Counted from the first letter of the stretch, positions 25,920-34,273 are shown. The stretch: DNA of 38,040 nucleotides from Deltaproteobacteria bacterium (GCA_022340265.1 JAJDOH010000094.1:1-38040), one strand, 5' to 3'. Translations and numbers: made by a program. The notes: generated from the sequence alone by a model not told the origin.

Positions 25920-27083
25920 TCAATGGCGTCCGTTGGTTTCCCCCTTGATGGTCGTTGTCACTTTGTAAAGCGTTGTTATCATGAGCATGCCCAGGCAGTA
26001 GATGCCGAAGGAAACGGTCAATTCCACCCATGACGGCGGGTATTCCATGATGCGGCCAAAAACATTGGGGATAAAGGCGGCAGGTACCAGCAGAAACCCC
26101 TTGTCGATCCAGAGACCGATCAGTGCCACAATGCAGCCTTCGGATAAATGAAGATGATTGTGTCTGACACCGGGGAATGCCAGCAGGCCGATGGCGCACA
26201 AAATGGCGATATTCATGAGCCAGAACCATGGTACGAAGGCGGTATTTCCGTCAATCCCGAAAAGAAGATATCGAAAAGTTTCGCTGTAGGCGGGGACATG
26301 ACTGTAAAAGGCGGTGAAATATTCCACTGCCAGGAAGAAGGCATCAATGATCAACGCATAAAACATGATGGTCACCAGTTTCTGAATGGCTTTTTCCCCG
26401 GCATCAAAGCTTGAAAGCTTTCTGAGTACCAGTGAAAGCAGGATCAGGATGGCGCATCCCGCCGCAAAGGCCGTGGTCAGAAACCGAGGTGCCATGATGG
26501 CCGTCATCCAGAAGCCTCTCCCGGGTGTCCCTGCATAGATGAAAGCCGTAACCGTGTGCATGATGACGGCCCAGGGAAAGGAGATATAAATAAGAATCTT
26601 GACCCAAGGGGGAAGGGCGGTGCGCCGCTTTTCAGCGCCCAATGCGGTCCAGCCGATGATTAGATTCAGCAGCAGGAATCCCGGCAGAAAGATGGTGTCG
26701 TAAAAAAGCATGGACCCCGGCGTGGGGTGCAGCGGCACGTTCAGGATGCGCATGGGCATGCCCACATCCGAAAAGATGAAGAGCAGGCTCATGGCGAGCG
26801 TTCCCACCGTCAAAAACTGGGCAAGGACGGTGATGGGCGCAAATGCCTTGAAATCATGAAGATAAAGGGGGAGCACCACCATCAGGACCGAGGCCGCCAC
26901 GCCCACCAGAAAAGTGAACTGTGAGATGTAAAAACCCCAGGATACATTCCGGCTCATGCCGGTGAGCCAGAGCCCTTCTTTCATTTGATACAGATAGGCG
27001 AGAAGACCGACACCGGTACCTGCAAAAAGGAAAATGATCCATATCCAATAACCTTTTCCGCCGTGAAGGGCTTTTTCAATCAT
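25920..27083 (-). CDS. dsrP: DsrP, NrfD-like integral membrane subunit of DsrMKJOP
   Basis: DsrP is the ten-helix quinol-interacting membrane protein of the Dsr complex (NrfD/PsrC family). The 387-residue sequence is a string of helices beginning GYWIWIIFLFAGTGVGLLAYLYQM and includes SRNVSWGFYISQFTFLVGVAAS and the acidic loops around YFTAFYSHVPAYSETFRYLLFG. It would exchange electrons with DsrO on the outer side of the membrane. It is the last gene of the operon, nine bases after dsrO, and its end overlaps the 5' extension of the GNAT reading frame. Gene order and neighbours make the assignment firm. Confidence 0.9.
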   Translation of the reverse strand: MIEKALHGGKGYWIWIIFLFAGTGVGLLAYLYQMKEGLWLTGMSRNVSWGFYISQFTFLVGVAASVLMVVLPLYLHDFKAFAPITVLAQFLTVGTLAMSLLFIFSDVGMPMRILNVPLHPTPGSMLFYDTIFLPGFLLLNLIIGWTALGAEKRRTALPPWVKILIYISFPWAVIMHTVTAFIYAGTPGRGFWMTAIMAPRFLTTAFAAGCAILILLSLVLRKLSSFDAGEKAIQKLVTIMFYALIIDAFFLAVEYFTAFYSHVPAYSETFRYLLFGIDGNTAFVPWFWLMNIAILCAIGLLAFPGVRHNHLHLSEGCIVALIGLWIDKGFLLVPAAFIPNVFGRIMEYPPSWVELTVSFGIYCLGMLMITTLYKVTTTIKGETNGRH

Positions 27084-27092
27084 AAAAGACCT

Positions 27093-27863
27093 CTAAAACA
27101 GGTAAAATACCGATGGGCGTGTCCCCAATTCCGGTTTTCGTCTCACATGGGGGTTTTCCGCCAGAATCCGGCGGATCTCCGAATCGGGATCGTCTAGATC
27201 GCCAAACACCAAGGCGCCTTTCTTGCAGGTTTCTACACAGGCCGGCGCTTCTCCCACTTCCAGCCGCTCCTGACAGAAGTTGCACTTCTCCACCACCCCT
27301 TTTCTCCGGGTAGGAAATGCCGGGTTGATTTTCTTGATATAGGGCCGTGGGTCTCTGAAATTAAAACTTCGTGAGCCGTAGGGACAGGCGGCCATGCAGA
27401 AACGGCACCCGATGCACCGGTGGTAGTCCATCATGACGATACCGTCTTTTTCCCGTTTGAACGTGGCCTGGGTGGGGCAGGCCCGTACGCAGGGCGGGTC
27501 ATCGCAGTGATTGCAGAGCAACAGGAATCTTCGGTTTTTAAGGACCTTCGAGATGAGTTCATGGGACCGGTCGGGAAAAGTGTTTTCGTATGGTTCCTGA
27601 AACAGCCACATGATTTTGTGTTCCGCTTTGGGAATATCGGGGACATTGTGGATTTCGTGGCAGACGCCGATACAGTCCTTAGTGCACCGGCCGTCACACT
27701 TGCGCATGTCCACCACCATGCCCCAGCGTTTGGCTTTCAGTTCCTCCGGACCTTTGGACATGCGACCCGGCAGCTCAAAACCATGGCCCACCGATGGACC
27801 GGCCGTAAGCGCCAGGCACGATACGGATACGGTTTTCAGAAATTTTCTGCGATTGAAGGTCAT
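27093..27863 (-). CDS. dsrO: DsrO, periplasmic ferredoxin-like iron-sulfur subunit
   Basis: The 256-residue protein begins with a twin-arginine signal (NRRKFLK, then a hydrophobic stretch to about residue 28), so it is exported folded to the periplasm. Four Cys groups fit four [4Fe-4S] clusters: CDGRCTKDCIGVC, CNHCDDPPCVRACP, CIGCRFCMAACPYG and CNFCQERLEVGEAPACVETC. It moves electrons between DsrP and the DsrJ cytochrome. Its ATG overlaps the dsrJ stop in ATGA, showing translational coupling. Confidence 0.92.
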   Translation of the reverse strand: MTFNRRKFLKTVSVSCLALTAGPSVGHGFELPGRMSKGPEELKAKRWGMVVDMRKCDGRCTKDCIGVCHEIHNVPDIPKAEHKIMWLFQEPYENTFPDRSHELISKVLKNRRFLLLCNHCDDPPCVRACPTQATFKREKDGIVMMDYHRCIGCRFCMAACPYGSRSFNFRDPRPYIKKINPAFPTRRKGVVEKCNFCQERLEVGEAPACVETCKKGALVFGDLDDPDSEIRRILAENPHVRRKPELGTRPSVFYLF

Positions 27864-28255
27864 GATGCTTCTCCCTTTTTACCCACACCCGTCGCCACAT
27901 GGCATTCCCAGCAGGGTGGCGTTACGTCATTGTAGGTATGGCACCGGTCGCAGAACTTTTCCGTGGAGGTGTGGCAGCCGAGGCACGTCTTGTGAAGGTT
28001 CATCTCAAAGGTTTTTCCCGAAGCGGCGGTGTAAAGGAAAAGGTTGTCACGTACCACGGCAATGCGCCAGGCATCCAGGAGACGCATGTGATTGGCCCGC
28101 ATGAAGGGCGTTTTCTCCACACAGGCTTTGGCGCCCTCGGGCATCTCCAATTGCGGAAAGGGGTTATCCTCTCCCACGGCATACCAGTAAAAAGGAAAGG
28201 CTGCCAGCGCCGCAAAAAGAATCATTCCCAGAATGACCCAGCTCTTACCGTGCAT
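27860..28255 (-). CDS. dsrJ: DsrJ, triheme c-type cytochrome
   Basis: The 131-residue protein has one N-terminal membrane anchor (WVILGMILFAALAAFPFYWYAV) and three heme-attachment sites, CLGCH (91-95), CDRCH (102-106) and CWECH (115-119), facing the periplasm. C45 in the segment EGAKACVEKT is at the place where DsrJ of Allochromatium uses a Cys as the unusual distal heme ligand, a hallmark of this subunit. The frame is open to 28366, but the ATG at 28255 shares its A with the dsrK stop codon (TGATG), fits the membrane anchor and gives the family's normal length. Confidence 0.92.
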   Translation of the reverse strand: MHGKSWVILGMILFAALAAFPFYWYAVGEDNPFPQLEMPEGAKACVEKTPFMRANHMRLLDAWRIAVVRDNLFLYTAASGKTFEMNLHKTCLGCHTSTEKFCDRCHTYNDVTPPCWECHVATGVGKKGEAS

Positions 28256-29919
28256 CAGGCGTCCTCCGCCGTGTGAAGGGCATCCGGAAAAGATGCATCT
28301 TCCGCCGATTCTTTCGTGGGTCCGGTGGGCAGTTCCTCCCCGCGAAGGTCCAGGGTTCTCTCGCATTCCCTGTCCATGATCAGTGCATTCCCCAGAAGCT
28401 CGTGGATGCCCGTGACCCGCACATCCGGAACCCAGTAATCCATCAGCGCGGGAAAAGCCGCCCGGTCAATGGCGCAGATGCAAGCCAGCGTGTTGACATC
28501 ATGAAGCTCACGCACATTTCTCACCGCATTGGCCCGCGGATAACCGCCCCGCATGCGCAGTTCCATATCCTCTCCCGCATGAAGCCCGGCGCCGCTGCCG
28601 CAACAGAAGGTCCGTTCCCGAATGGTTTCTTCGGGCATTTCATAAAAGTGATTGCATGCTTTATTGATCAGATAGCGGGGTTCCTCCAGCAGCCCCATGC
28701 CACGCGCCACATTGCAGGAATCATGAAAGGTGACACGGAGATGATCATTTCGGGAGGGATCCAGGTTGATTTTGTTTTCATGAACCAGATCCGAGGTGAA
28801 TTCGCAGATATGGACCGCCTTGGTGGAAGCCGCATGGTCAAACCGGGTTCCGGTAATCGGTGAGACGGGTGTTTCCAGAAAACCGGCCGGGCCGTTCAGC
28901 GTCCCCATATACTGGTGGATAACCCGCCACATGTGTCCGCATTCCCCCCCCAGAATGAACTTGACCCCCAATCTTTCGGCTTCGGCGTACATCTTGGCGT
29001 TGAGCAGTTTGGCCACCTCGTGGCTGGTGAAGAAACCGAAATTGCCCCCTTCGGCCGCATAGGTGGACCAGGTGTAGTCCAGACCCAGTTGATGAAACAG
29101 CATCAGGTATCCCATGCAGGTGAAAATGCCGGGGTCCGCGTAGAAGTCCCCCGAGGAGGTGACGAACAGTATTTCGGCGCCTTTCCGGTTGAAAGAGGGT
29201 TCAATTTTGATACCGGTGATCTCTTCGATATCATCGCACAGAAATAAAATCGATTCTTTGAAGGTTTGCGGTTCCATGCCGATATGGTTGCCCACGTGGT
29301 GGCATTTGGCCACGGCGGCGCCGATCCAGTCGATGTTCAGCCCCAGGAGGTTCAGCAGTTCTCTCCCCAGGATGGTAATCTCCGCCGTGTCAATGCCGTA
29401 GGGGCAGAAGAGGGAACATCTGCGGCATTCGCTGCACTGAAAAAAATAATACCACCATTCCCGGATGACCGCTTTTGTGAGCTTTCGCGCTCCCACCATT
29501 TTTCCCATGATGCGGCCGGCCCGGGTAAAATCGTAGCGATACACGGACCGCAAGAGCTCAGCGCGCAGCACCGGCATGTTTTTGGGATCGCCCGAGCCGA
29601 TGAAAAAGTGACATTTGTCGGCACAGGCCCCGCATCGAACGCAGATATCCATGAAGACCTGCAACGACCGGAATCGGTGAAGTCGTTCCCTGAGACCCTC
29701 CATGATAATGTGGTGCCAGTCATCGGGCAGCTGCCAGTCATCATCTTCCACCCGCCAGTCCCGAGGGTTGGGCATCCCCACTGCCTCGATGTTTTTTCCC
29801 TGGACCCCGTGGCAATACATCCCCTCTCGAAGTACGGCGGGGGTATCCATCCACCCGGAGGCGGGCATGTCCAAATGAATGCGGGCCAGTTCTTCGGGTT
29901 TGGGCAGATGGTTGCTCAC
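28255..29919 (-). CDS. dsrK: DsrK, HdrD-like catalytic iron-sulfur subunit
   Basis: DsrK is the cytosolic subunit thought to pass electrons to the DsrC trisulfide. The 554-residue protein has two [4Fe-4S] motifs, C93-x2-C96-x2-C99-x3-C103 and C162-x2-C165-x2-C168-x3-C172, and then a CCG-type site as in heterodisulfide reductase HdrD: C402, CC at 439-440, and C480/C482. The last pair is CxC rather than the CxxC of classical CCG motifs. It starts with GTG, with GGAAAGGA nine bases upstream, three bases after the dsrM stop. Length is normal for DsrK. Confidence 0.93.
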   Translation of the reverse strand: MSNHLPKPEELARIHLDMPASGWMDTPAVLREGMYCHGVQGKNIEAVGMPNPRDWRVEDDDWQLPDDWHHIIMEGLRERLHRFRSLQVFMDICVRCGACADKCHFFIGSGDPKNMPVLRAELLRSVYRYDFTRAGRIMGKMVGARKLTKAVIREWWYYFFQCSECRRCSLFCPYGIDTAEITILGRELLNLLGLNIDWIGAAVAKCHHVGNHIGMEPQTFKESILFLCDDIEEITGIKIEPSFNRKGAEILFVTSSGDFYADPGIFTCMGYLMLFHQLGLDYTWSTYAAEGGNFGFFTSHEVAKLLNAKMYAEAERLGVKFILGGECGHMWRVIHQYMGTLNGPAGFLETPVSPITGTRFDHAASTKAVHICEFTSDLVHENKINLDPSRNDHLRVTFHDSCNVARGMGLLEEPRYLINKACNHFYEMPEETIRERTFCCGSGAGLHAGEDMELRMRGGYPRANAVRNVRELHDVNTLACICAIDRAAFPALMDYWVPDVRVTGIHELLGNALIMDRECERTLDLRGEELPTGPTKESAEDASFPDALHTAEDA

Positions 29920-29922
29920 GGG

Positions 29923-30942
29923 TTAGTCCTTTCCGGTCAAAGGGGGTACAGCTTCATCCAGGGGAATTCCCGCTTCCACCATTTTGTCGTGAAGTTCATT
30001 CTCGTAAGATCGGTACGTGTGAAAATTTACCGGGTAGTTCCACGGGTTTTTGTGATACACGGCCCGGCTGTTGTTGGGCATGGTGCGCGTGGGGGAAAAG
30101 AAGATGCCCCCTGCGTGCATCAGTTTGCTGAAAGGAAAATAGGCGAGCAGAATGCAGACGAGAAAGAGGTGCACAAAAAAAAGCGGACCGATCCCTTCAG
30201 GGATAACCGGTCTAAAGGAAATCAGCCCCATGGCCAGTTGTTTGGCGCTGTTTGCATCGATACCGACCACGTAGCGCATGAGTGCACCCGTGCCGGCGAT
30301 ACCGATCAGCAGGAACAGTGGAAAGTAGTCGTTTAAAAGGGAGATATATCGAAATCTTGGAATCAAGAGCCGACGCGCCAGCAGCAGTGTCACCGCCAGC
30401 AGGAGAATGAGACCGCTCACCAGTATCTGGGGAATTCCCACTTCCAGCCATCCATCCAGTGTTTCCGCCATGTTCACCGGCCAGGGTACCGGGTTCGTAA
30501 AGAACCGAAGGTGTCTGAAGACGGTTACGAACAGGGCATAATGGAAGAAAACGGCAAACAGCCAGAGCCATTTGGCTGAAGAAAATGTCAGTTCAGGCTT
30601 TTGATCCGCCAGCCGTGGCGAGAGATTCCTGAATAGGCTTCTGAATAATAAAACTTCGGACAAAACTCTCAGAAGTGTTTGTCCCCGGGTGAACGGGTTG
30701 TCCATTCCGGCCGGCTTGATCCAATGAAGGCTTTTCTGCTGGCCTCCGGTGGTGGCAATGGCAAATGGGTTGGGGGCGCGCGACCATTTGATCAGGCGGG
30801 CCAGAAAGCCCAGGAAAAAAGTGATCATGGCGGCATAGGGTATGAGAACGCCAAACAGATAAGTCAGCCCCAGGCCCTGAGTGCCGATCCAGGCAAACAG
30901 TACAAGTCCCAACACAAGGATCAGCGCATACACGATACCCAT
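29923..30942 (-). CDS. dsrM: DsrM, NarI-like cytochrome b subunit
   Basis: DsrM is the heme b membrane protein that oxidises menaquinol and feeds DsrK. The 339-residue protein (from the ATG; a TTG at 30951 would add three) has about six helices, with His residues on the helices FAVFFHYALFVTVFRHLRFF and FFVHLFLVCILLAYFPFSKLMHAGG positioned as heme b ligands. The tail NNSRAVYHKNPWNYPVNFHTYRSYENELHDKM is typical of DsrM in sulfate reducers. It is the first gene of dsrMKJOP and is divergent from nuoA across about 280 bp. Confidence 0.92.
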   Translation of the reverse strand: MGIVYALILVLGLVLFAWIGTQGLGLTYLFGVLIPYAAMITFFLGFLARLIKWSRAPNPFAIATTGGQQKSLHWIKPAGMDNPFTRGQTLLRVLSEVLLFRSLFRNLSPRLADQKPELTFSSAKWLWLFAVFFHYALFVTVFRHLRFFTNPVPWPVNMAETLDGWLEVGIPQILVSGLILLLAVTLLLARRLLIPRFRYISLLNDYFPLFLLIGIAGTGALMRYVVGIDANSAKQLAMGLISFRPVIPEGIGPLFFVHLFLVCILLAYFPFSKLMHAGGIFFSPTRTMPNNSRAVYHKNPWNYPVNFHTYRSYENELHDKMVEAGIPLDEAVPPLTGKD

Positions 30943-31021
30943 GGCAGACAATTTTCCACATCAAAGGCGGCATTTGAAATATTAATGTTGCACGCTGGTT
31001 GACGCGAGCCTGAGCAAAAAG

Positions 31022-31049
31022 ATTAGAGTATCCCTCCCGGTGGTGTCAA
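31022..31049 (-). promoter_or_regulatory. Promoter of the dsrMKJOP operon
   Basis: On the minus strand, an exact TTGACA (31049-31044), a 16-bp spacer and TCTAAT (31027-31022) lie 80-107 bp before the dsrM ATG. Predicted transcription start is near 31015. Confidence 0.6.
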
Positions 31050-31053
31050 CCAG

Positions 31054-31097
31054 AAAAAGATATGGGGGAAAGGAATCGTTTTCCCCATATCTTTTTT
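31054..31097. terminator. Two-way terminator hairpin between dsr and nuo operons
   Basis: The arms AAAAAGATATGGGG (31054-31067) and CCCCATATCTTTTT (31083-31096) are perfectly complementary over 14 bases. Each end reads out into a T run (TTTTTT on plus, TTTTTCT on minus), so the stem can stop transcription in either direction. It lies upstream of both predicted promoters and so seems to separate the two divergent units. Confidence 0.75.
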
Positions 31098-31133
31098 AAA
31101 GATCCCAACTTTCGCCGAAACTAAAATTATTTC

Positions 31134-31161
31134 TTGCAAGCATCACTTTACCTGATATGAT
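31134..31161 (+). promoter_or_regulatory. Promoter of the nuo operon
   Basis: TTGCAA (31134-31139), a 16-bp spacer and TATGAT (31156-31161) give a predicted start near 31168, leaving a leader of about 55 nt before nuoA. Confidence 0.6.
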
Positions 31162-31200
31162 ATCGCTGATTATTTCAGAGAGTTTTATCATCATTCAGGA

Positions 31201-31221
31201 GGAACCGTAAAATACGGGTCC
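31201..31221 (+). promoter_or_regulatory. Leader hairpin between the nuoA Shine-Dalgarno site and its start codon
   Basis: GGAACCGTA (31201-31209), loop AAA, TACGGGTCC (31213-31221): a nine-pair stem with one mismatch. Its first three bases are part of the AGGAGGA ribosome site (31197-31203) and its end is one base before the nuoA ATG. The ribosome site is about 19 bases from the ATG in linear sequence, so folding may change access or spacing. Confidence 0.5.
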
Positions 31222-31222
31222 A

Positions 31223-31600
31223 ATGGTCTTCAACTGGCTGCACATATCGATTCTGCTCTTCCTTCTGGTCGGTTTTCTTATGGCCGCCGTTGCTCTCGGT
31301 GGCGGCTTTTTTCTCTCCCCCCGGGCAAGGAGCGGACAAATGGGCATTCCCTACGAATGCGGCATGGGCCCGCTTGCCGAAGCTCGGATTCGGTTCCATC
31401 TCAATTACTATATATACGCCCTGATCTTCCTGGCTTTTGAAGTGGATGTGCTCTATCTCTTTCCCGTGGCGTTGTTTTATTCCCGGGCCGCGGGGCTTTC
31501 CGCTTTCCTGAAGGTCTTTGTTTTTCTGGTGGTTCTGGGATTGGCGGTTCTTTTTTTTCATGCAAAAGGGGTCTTCAAGTGGTCGCGGAAAGCATCGTGA
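31223..31600 (+). CDS. nuoA: NADH-quinone oxidoreductase-like subunit A
   Basis: NuoA is a three-helix membrane subunit at the junction of the arms of complex I. The 125-residue protein shows the conserved [41 protein letters not shown], including the Cys of the flexible loop and the Glu/Asp of helix two. It is the first gene of an operon that lacks nuoEFG in the expected place. The ATG is the only good start in frame, because a TAA stop lies 13 bases upstream; the ribosome site is unusually far away. The stop overlaps the nuoB start in GTGA. Confidence 0.93.
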   Translation: MVFNWLHISILLFLLVGFLMAAVALGGGFFLSPRARSGQMGIPYECGMGPLAEARIRFHLNYYIYALIFLAFEVDVLYLFPVALFYSRAAGLSAFLKVFVFLVVLGLAVLFFHAKGVFKWSRKAS

Positions 31601-32109
31601 GCCCAGGGGAACGGGATTGGGACCCGCCCATACTTCGCCTTGAACTGGCGGAAAACCTCCAAAATGTCTGCCGTGCCATGTCGCTGTGGCCCATGACCTT
31701 CGGATTGGCCTGTTGCGCCATTGAAATGATGGCCGTGGGCATGGCCAGGTTCGACTTGGCCCGTTTCGGGGCCGAGGTATTTCGGCCGTCGCCGCGGCAG
31801 AGCGACCTGATGATTGTGGCAGGCACCGTTACCCATAAGTTGGCGCCTGCTGTTAAGCGGCTGTATGAACAGATGCCCGCCCCCAAATGGGTCATGGCCA
31901 TGGGAAACTGTGCCATATCGGGAGGGCCTTTCAAGTTTCCGGGCCAATATTCAGTCTTGGAGGGTGTGGATAAAATCATTCCCGTGGACGTGTATGTTCC
32001 CGGATGCCCGGCCCGGCCGGAAGCCCTCCTGGAGGGCCTGTTTGAATTGCAGCAGAAAATCACCGGTCGGCGCTGGTGGCCGGAAAAGCCTGAGGAAGCC
32101 GGCAAATGA
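31597..32109 (+). CDS. nuoB: NADH-quinone oxidoreductase-like subunit B
   Basis: NuoB holds cluster N2, the last iron-sulfur centre before quinone. The 170-residue protein has the ligands C39 and C40 in [10 protein letters not shown]105 in MGNCAISGG and C137 in [12 protein letters not shown] chose the GTG at 31597, which overlaps the nuoA stop as GTGA; the GTG at 31579 is also in frame and has AAGGGG upstream, so the N-terminus may be six residues longer. It ends in an ATGA overlap with nuoC. Confidence 0.93.
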   Translation: MSPGERDWDPPILRLELAENLQNVCRAMSLWPMTFGLACCAIEMMAVGMARFDLARFGAEVFRPSPRQSDLMIVAGTVTHKLAPAVKRLYEQMPAPKWVMAMGNCAISGGPFKFPGQYSVLEGVDKIIPVDVYVPGCPARPEALLEGLFELQQKITGRRWWPEKPEEAGK

Positions 32110-32669
32110 GGCCCGTATGGATGAAGGACCTCAAGGCCCGTTGCCTGTGCCGGTGCGATTTTCAGAAGAAAGGCGTTTCCTGGAGGCTCTTTATTTCCTC
32201 TGATGTGCTGCCGGAAGCGGTTTCTCTCCTTGATGAAGCCGAATATTTTCTGGAAGACATATCGTGTCTGGATACCGCTGACGGTTTCGCGGTCTTTTAC
32301 CATTTCAGCCTTTTTACCGGCCCTGATCGGGTCGCCCTCTGTGTGATCCTGCCGCACAACGGCCCTGAAATCCCAAGCATCGGTTCCCTTTACGGTGGGG
32401 CGTTGTGGCACGAACGGGAGACGAGGGATTTTTTCGGCATTGATTTTACGGGCCACCCGGATATGAAGCCGCTTCTTTTGCCGGAAGAGATGGAGGGGCA
32501 CCCCCTTGTTAAGGCGGAAAAGGAGAGGGTGCCGCTTAGAGCGCTTTTGGACCAGGGTGAAATCGTCCTGAGAGATTCTGATTTCCTCTTTTTCGAAGAA
32601 CCTGATTCGCCCGCCGGTGCACCTGAGCCCCACGGGGAAACACCAGCGGCCAACGGCGGGGTGTCATGA
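32106..32669 (+). CDS. nuoC: NADH-quinone oxidoreductase-like subunit C
   Basis: NuoC is a peripheral-arm scaffold subunit. The 187-residue protein carries the family core [18 protein letters not shown] followed by [12 protein letters not shown]. The last 40 residues are Pro/Glu rich and not conserved. It is linked by ATGA overlaps to both nuoB and nuoD, and it is a separate protein, not the fused NuoCD of E. coli. Confidence 0.9.
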   Translation: MRPVWMKDLKARCLCRCDFQKKGVSWRLFISSDVLPEAVSLLDEAEYFLEDISCLDTADGFAVFYHFSLFTGPDRVALCVILPHNGPEIPSIGSLYGGALWHERETRDFFGIDFTGHPDMKPLLLPEEMEGHPLVKAEKERVPLRALLDQGEIVLRDSDFLFFEEPDSPAGAPEPHGETPAANGGVS

Positions 32670-33835
32670 AAGAATCGCTCAAAACCGTTCAATTTTCGGA
32701 TGATGCGAAAGCGCCGGGCCCCATGACCAATATTGAAAACCAACAAACCCTTGTTATCAACATGGGGCCTCAGCACCCCTCCACCCACGGGGTCCTTCGG
32801 GTCGTTCTGGAACTTGACGGCGAGTATATCGTAAAGGCCACGCCGGTCATCGGTTACCTTCATCGCATGCATGAAAAAATGGCGGAGATCAGGACCTGCA
32901 TTCAGTACATGCCCAACATGGGGCGTGTGGACTACCTGAATCCCTTGGGATGGAACTGGGCCTGGGTGGGGGCGTTGGAGAAACTGGCCGGCATCGAAGT
33001 GCCTGAACGGGCGGAATTCATTCGGGTGATCACCGGGGAATTAAACCGCATATCTTCCCACCTGGTCTGGTTCGGCGCCTATATCCTGGACCTGGGTGCC
33101 TTTACCCCCATCATGTACGCGTTCGAGGATCGGGAAAAGATTCTGGACCTTCTTCAACCCATTTCAGGCTCGCGCCTCACCTACAGTTTTTTCCGTCCGG
33201 GCGGCGTGGCAACGGATATCACCGATTCTTTTCTGGATGACACCCTTGCCTTTGTGACCCATATGCGGGGGCGGCTCGGCATGTACCGGGATTTGGTGAC
33301 CAACAACATCATTTTCCGCAAACGGTGCGAGCAAGTCGGGGTGCTTTCCCTTGAAATGTGCCGGAAATACGGCGCTACCGGACCGGTCATAAGAGGGTCC
33401 GGCCTGGCCTATGATATTCGCAAGGCCGAGCCCTATTCCATATATGATCGGTTTGATTATGGTATTTCCGTTGAAGAAACCGGGGATGCCATGGGTCGAT
33501 ACCGGGTTCGTATGGCCGAGATGACCGAAAGTTTGAACATTATTGAACAGGCGGTAAGCCAGATCCCGGAAGGGGAGCACATCGTCAAAAAAGCCCCCAA
33601 ACCCAGGTGGAAGCCCCCCGAAGGGGAGGTCTATTTCGCGGTGGAAGGGGCAAGGGGAAAGATCGGTGTTTATCTGGTGTCCAACGGCGACAACCACCCT
33701 TACCGGGTCAAGCTTCGTTCCCCGGGTTTCAGCAACCTGAGCCTGTTTGGAGAGCTGGCGAAAGGGCATCTCCTTCAGGATGCGGTTTCTATTCTGGGCA
33801 GTTTGGATCTGGTGATTCCTGAGATTGACCGGTGA
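32666..33835 (+). CDS. nuoD: NADH-quinone oxidoreductase-like subunit D (49-kDa type)
   Basis: NuoD forms most of the quinone-binding pocket with NuoB. The 389-residue protein has NMGPQHPSTHGVLRVVLELDGE near the start, with the pocket His, then GYLHRMHEKMAE (most homologues read HRGTEK or similar there), SRLTYSFFRPGG and the conserved end SPGFSNLSLFGELAKGHLLQDAVSILGSLDLVIPEIDR. The original NiFe-site cysteines of related hydrogenases are absent, as expected for complex I. A stretch of about 430 bp with no nuo gene follows before mscL and nuoH. Confidence 0.93.
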   Translation: MKESLKTVQFSDDAKAPGPMTNIENQQTLVINMGPQHPSTHGVLRVVLELDGEYIVKATPVIGYLHRMHEKMAEIRTCIQYMPNMGRVDYLNPLGWNWAWVGALEKLAGIEVPERAEFIRVITGELNRISSHLVWFGAYILDLGAFTPIMYAFEDREKILDLLQPISGSRLTYSFFRPGGVATDITDSFLDDTLAFVTHMRGRLGMYRDLVTNNIIFRKRCEQVGVLSLEMCRKYGATGPVIRGSGLAYDIRKAEPYSIYDRFDYGISVEETGDAMGRYRVRMAEMTESLNIIEQAVSQIPEGEHIVKKAPKPRWKPPEGEVYFAVEGARGKIGVYLVSNGDNHPYRVKLRSPGFSNLSLFGELAKGHLLQDAVSILGSLDLVIPEIDR

Positions 33836-33904
33836 AAGAAGGAAGATGAGAGCTGAGCAGCATGAATTTTTGGGGAAAATCGCAAAGCAGTAGTGCAGGG
33901 TATA

Positions 33905-34117
33905 ATGGCTGATAAGATGACAGCAGCGAATAGGTCGGAACTTGAGAAAGGACTGGTCTCAATGTTTTTGAGGCTGTCGCCGGAGGAGCGACTGAAGGCA
34001 AATGATAATGCAGTGCGTGGAATTTTGGAATTGAGAAATGCGTACCAGATGTTGGTAGAACTAAACGCTCATGACAATGAGTCTGTCACCCGCGAAGATG
34101 AAAATTTTGTCTTGTGA
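33905..34117 (+). CDS. Small protein of unknown function in the nuo operon
   Basis: A 70-residue frame from ATG 33905 (a GTG at 33893 is also in frame), with AGGG a few bases upstream. The middle, FLRLSPEERLKANDNAVRGILELRNAY, is charged and helical with a LSPEERLxxND pattern, and the protein lacks membrane segments and Cys. I cannot name the family with certainty. Its stop codon TGA is provided by the first bases of the 49-bp palindrome, so the natural C-terminus may have been lost or replaced. A 15-codon frame (33846-33893) just upstream may be another relic. It is the first of three non-nuo elements between nuoD and nuoH. Confidence 0.5.
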   Translation: MADKMTAANRSELEKGLVSMFLRLSPEERLKANDNAVRGILELRNAYQMLVELNAHDNESVTREDENFVL

Positions 34118-34162
34118 GAGCGGCGTCTCGCCGCAACTGTCGCGGCGGGACGCCGCTCTCAC
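34114..34162. repeat. 49-bp palindromic element (REP/MITE-like)
   Basis: Arms GTGAGAGCGGCGTCTCGCCGC (in positions 34114-34134) and its complement (34142-34162) flank a 7-base loop AACTGTC. The 21 positions pair with a single T/G mismatch, which would be a U-G pair in RNA. It is much more GC rich than the flanks. The first bases form the stop codon of the upstream small ORF. No T run follows, so it is not a typical terminator. Confidence 0.8.
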
Positions 34163-34273
34163 GGATAAACAACTTGAAAAGACAAACAGAGACTTATTGT
34201 ACTTGGGGAAACATTGCGTCAGTTACAGGCGGAATCGTGCATTGAATTCGAATCTTAACGCGGAGAAAAAATC

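Noticed and set aside
29266-30336. A 356-codon plus-strand frame opposite dsrK/dsrM
   Set aside because: It is antisense to two well-supported genes with iron-sulfur and heme motifs, and its product is His/Gly/Pro rich with no recognisable domain, as expected of a chance frame in codon-biased sequence.
31575-32633. A 352-codon minus-strand frame opposite nuoB/nuoC
   Set aside because: It lies wholly opposite nuoB and nuoC, which have conserved motifs and ATGA overlaps. Its translation has no family features.
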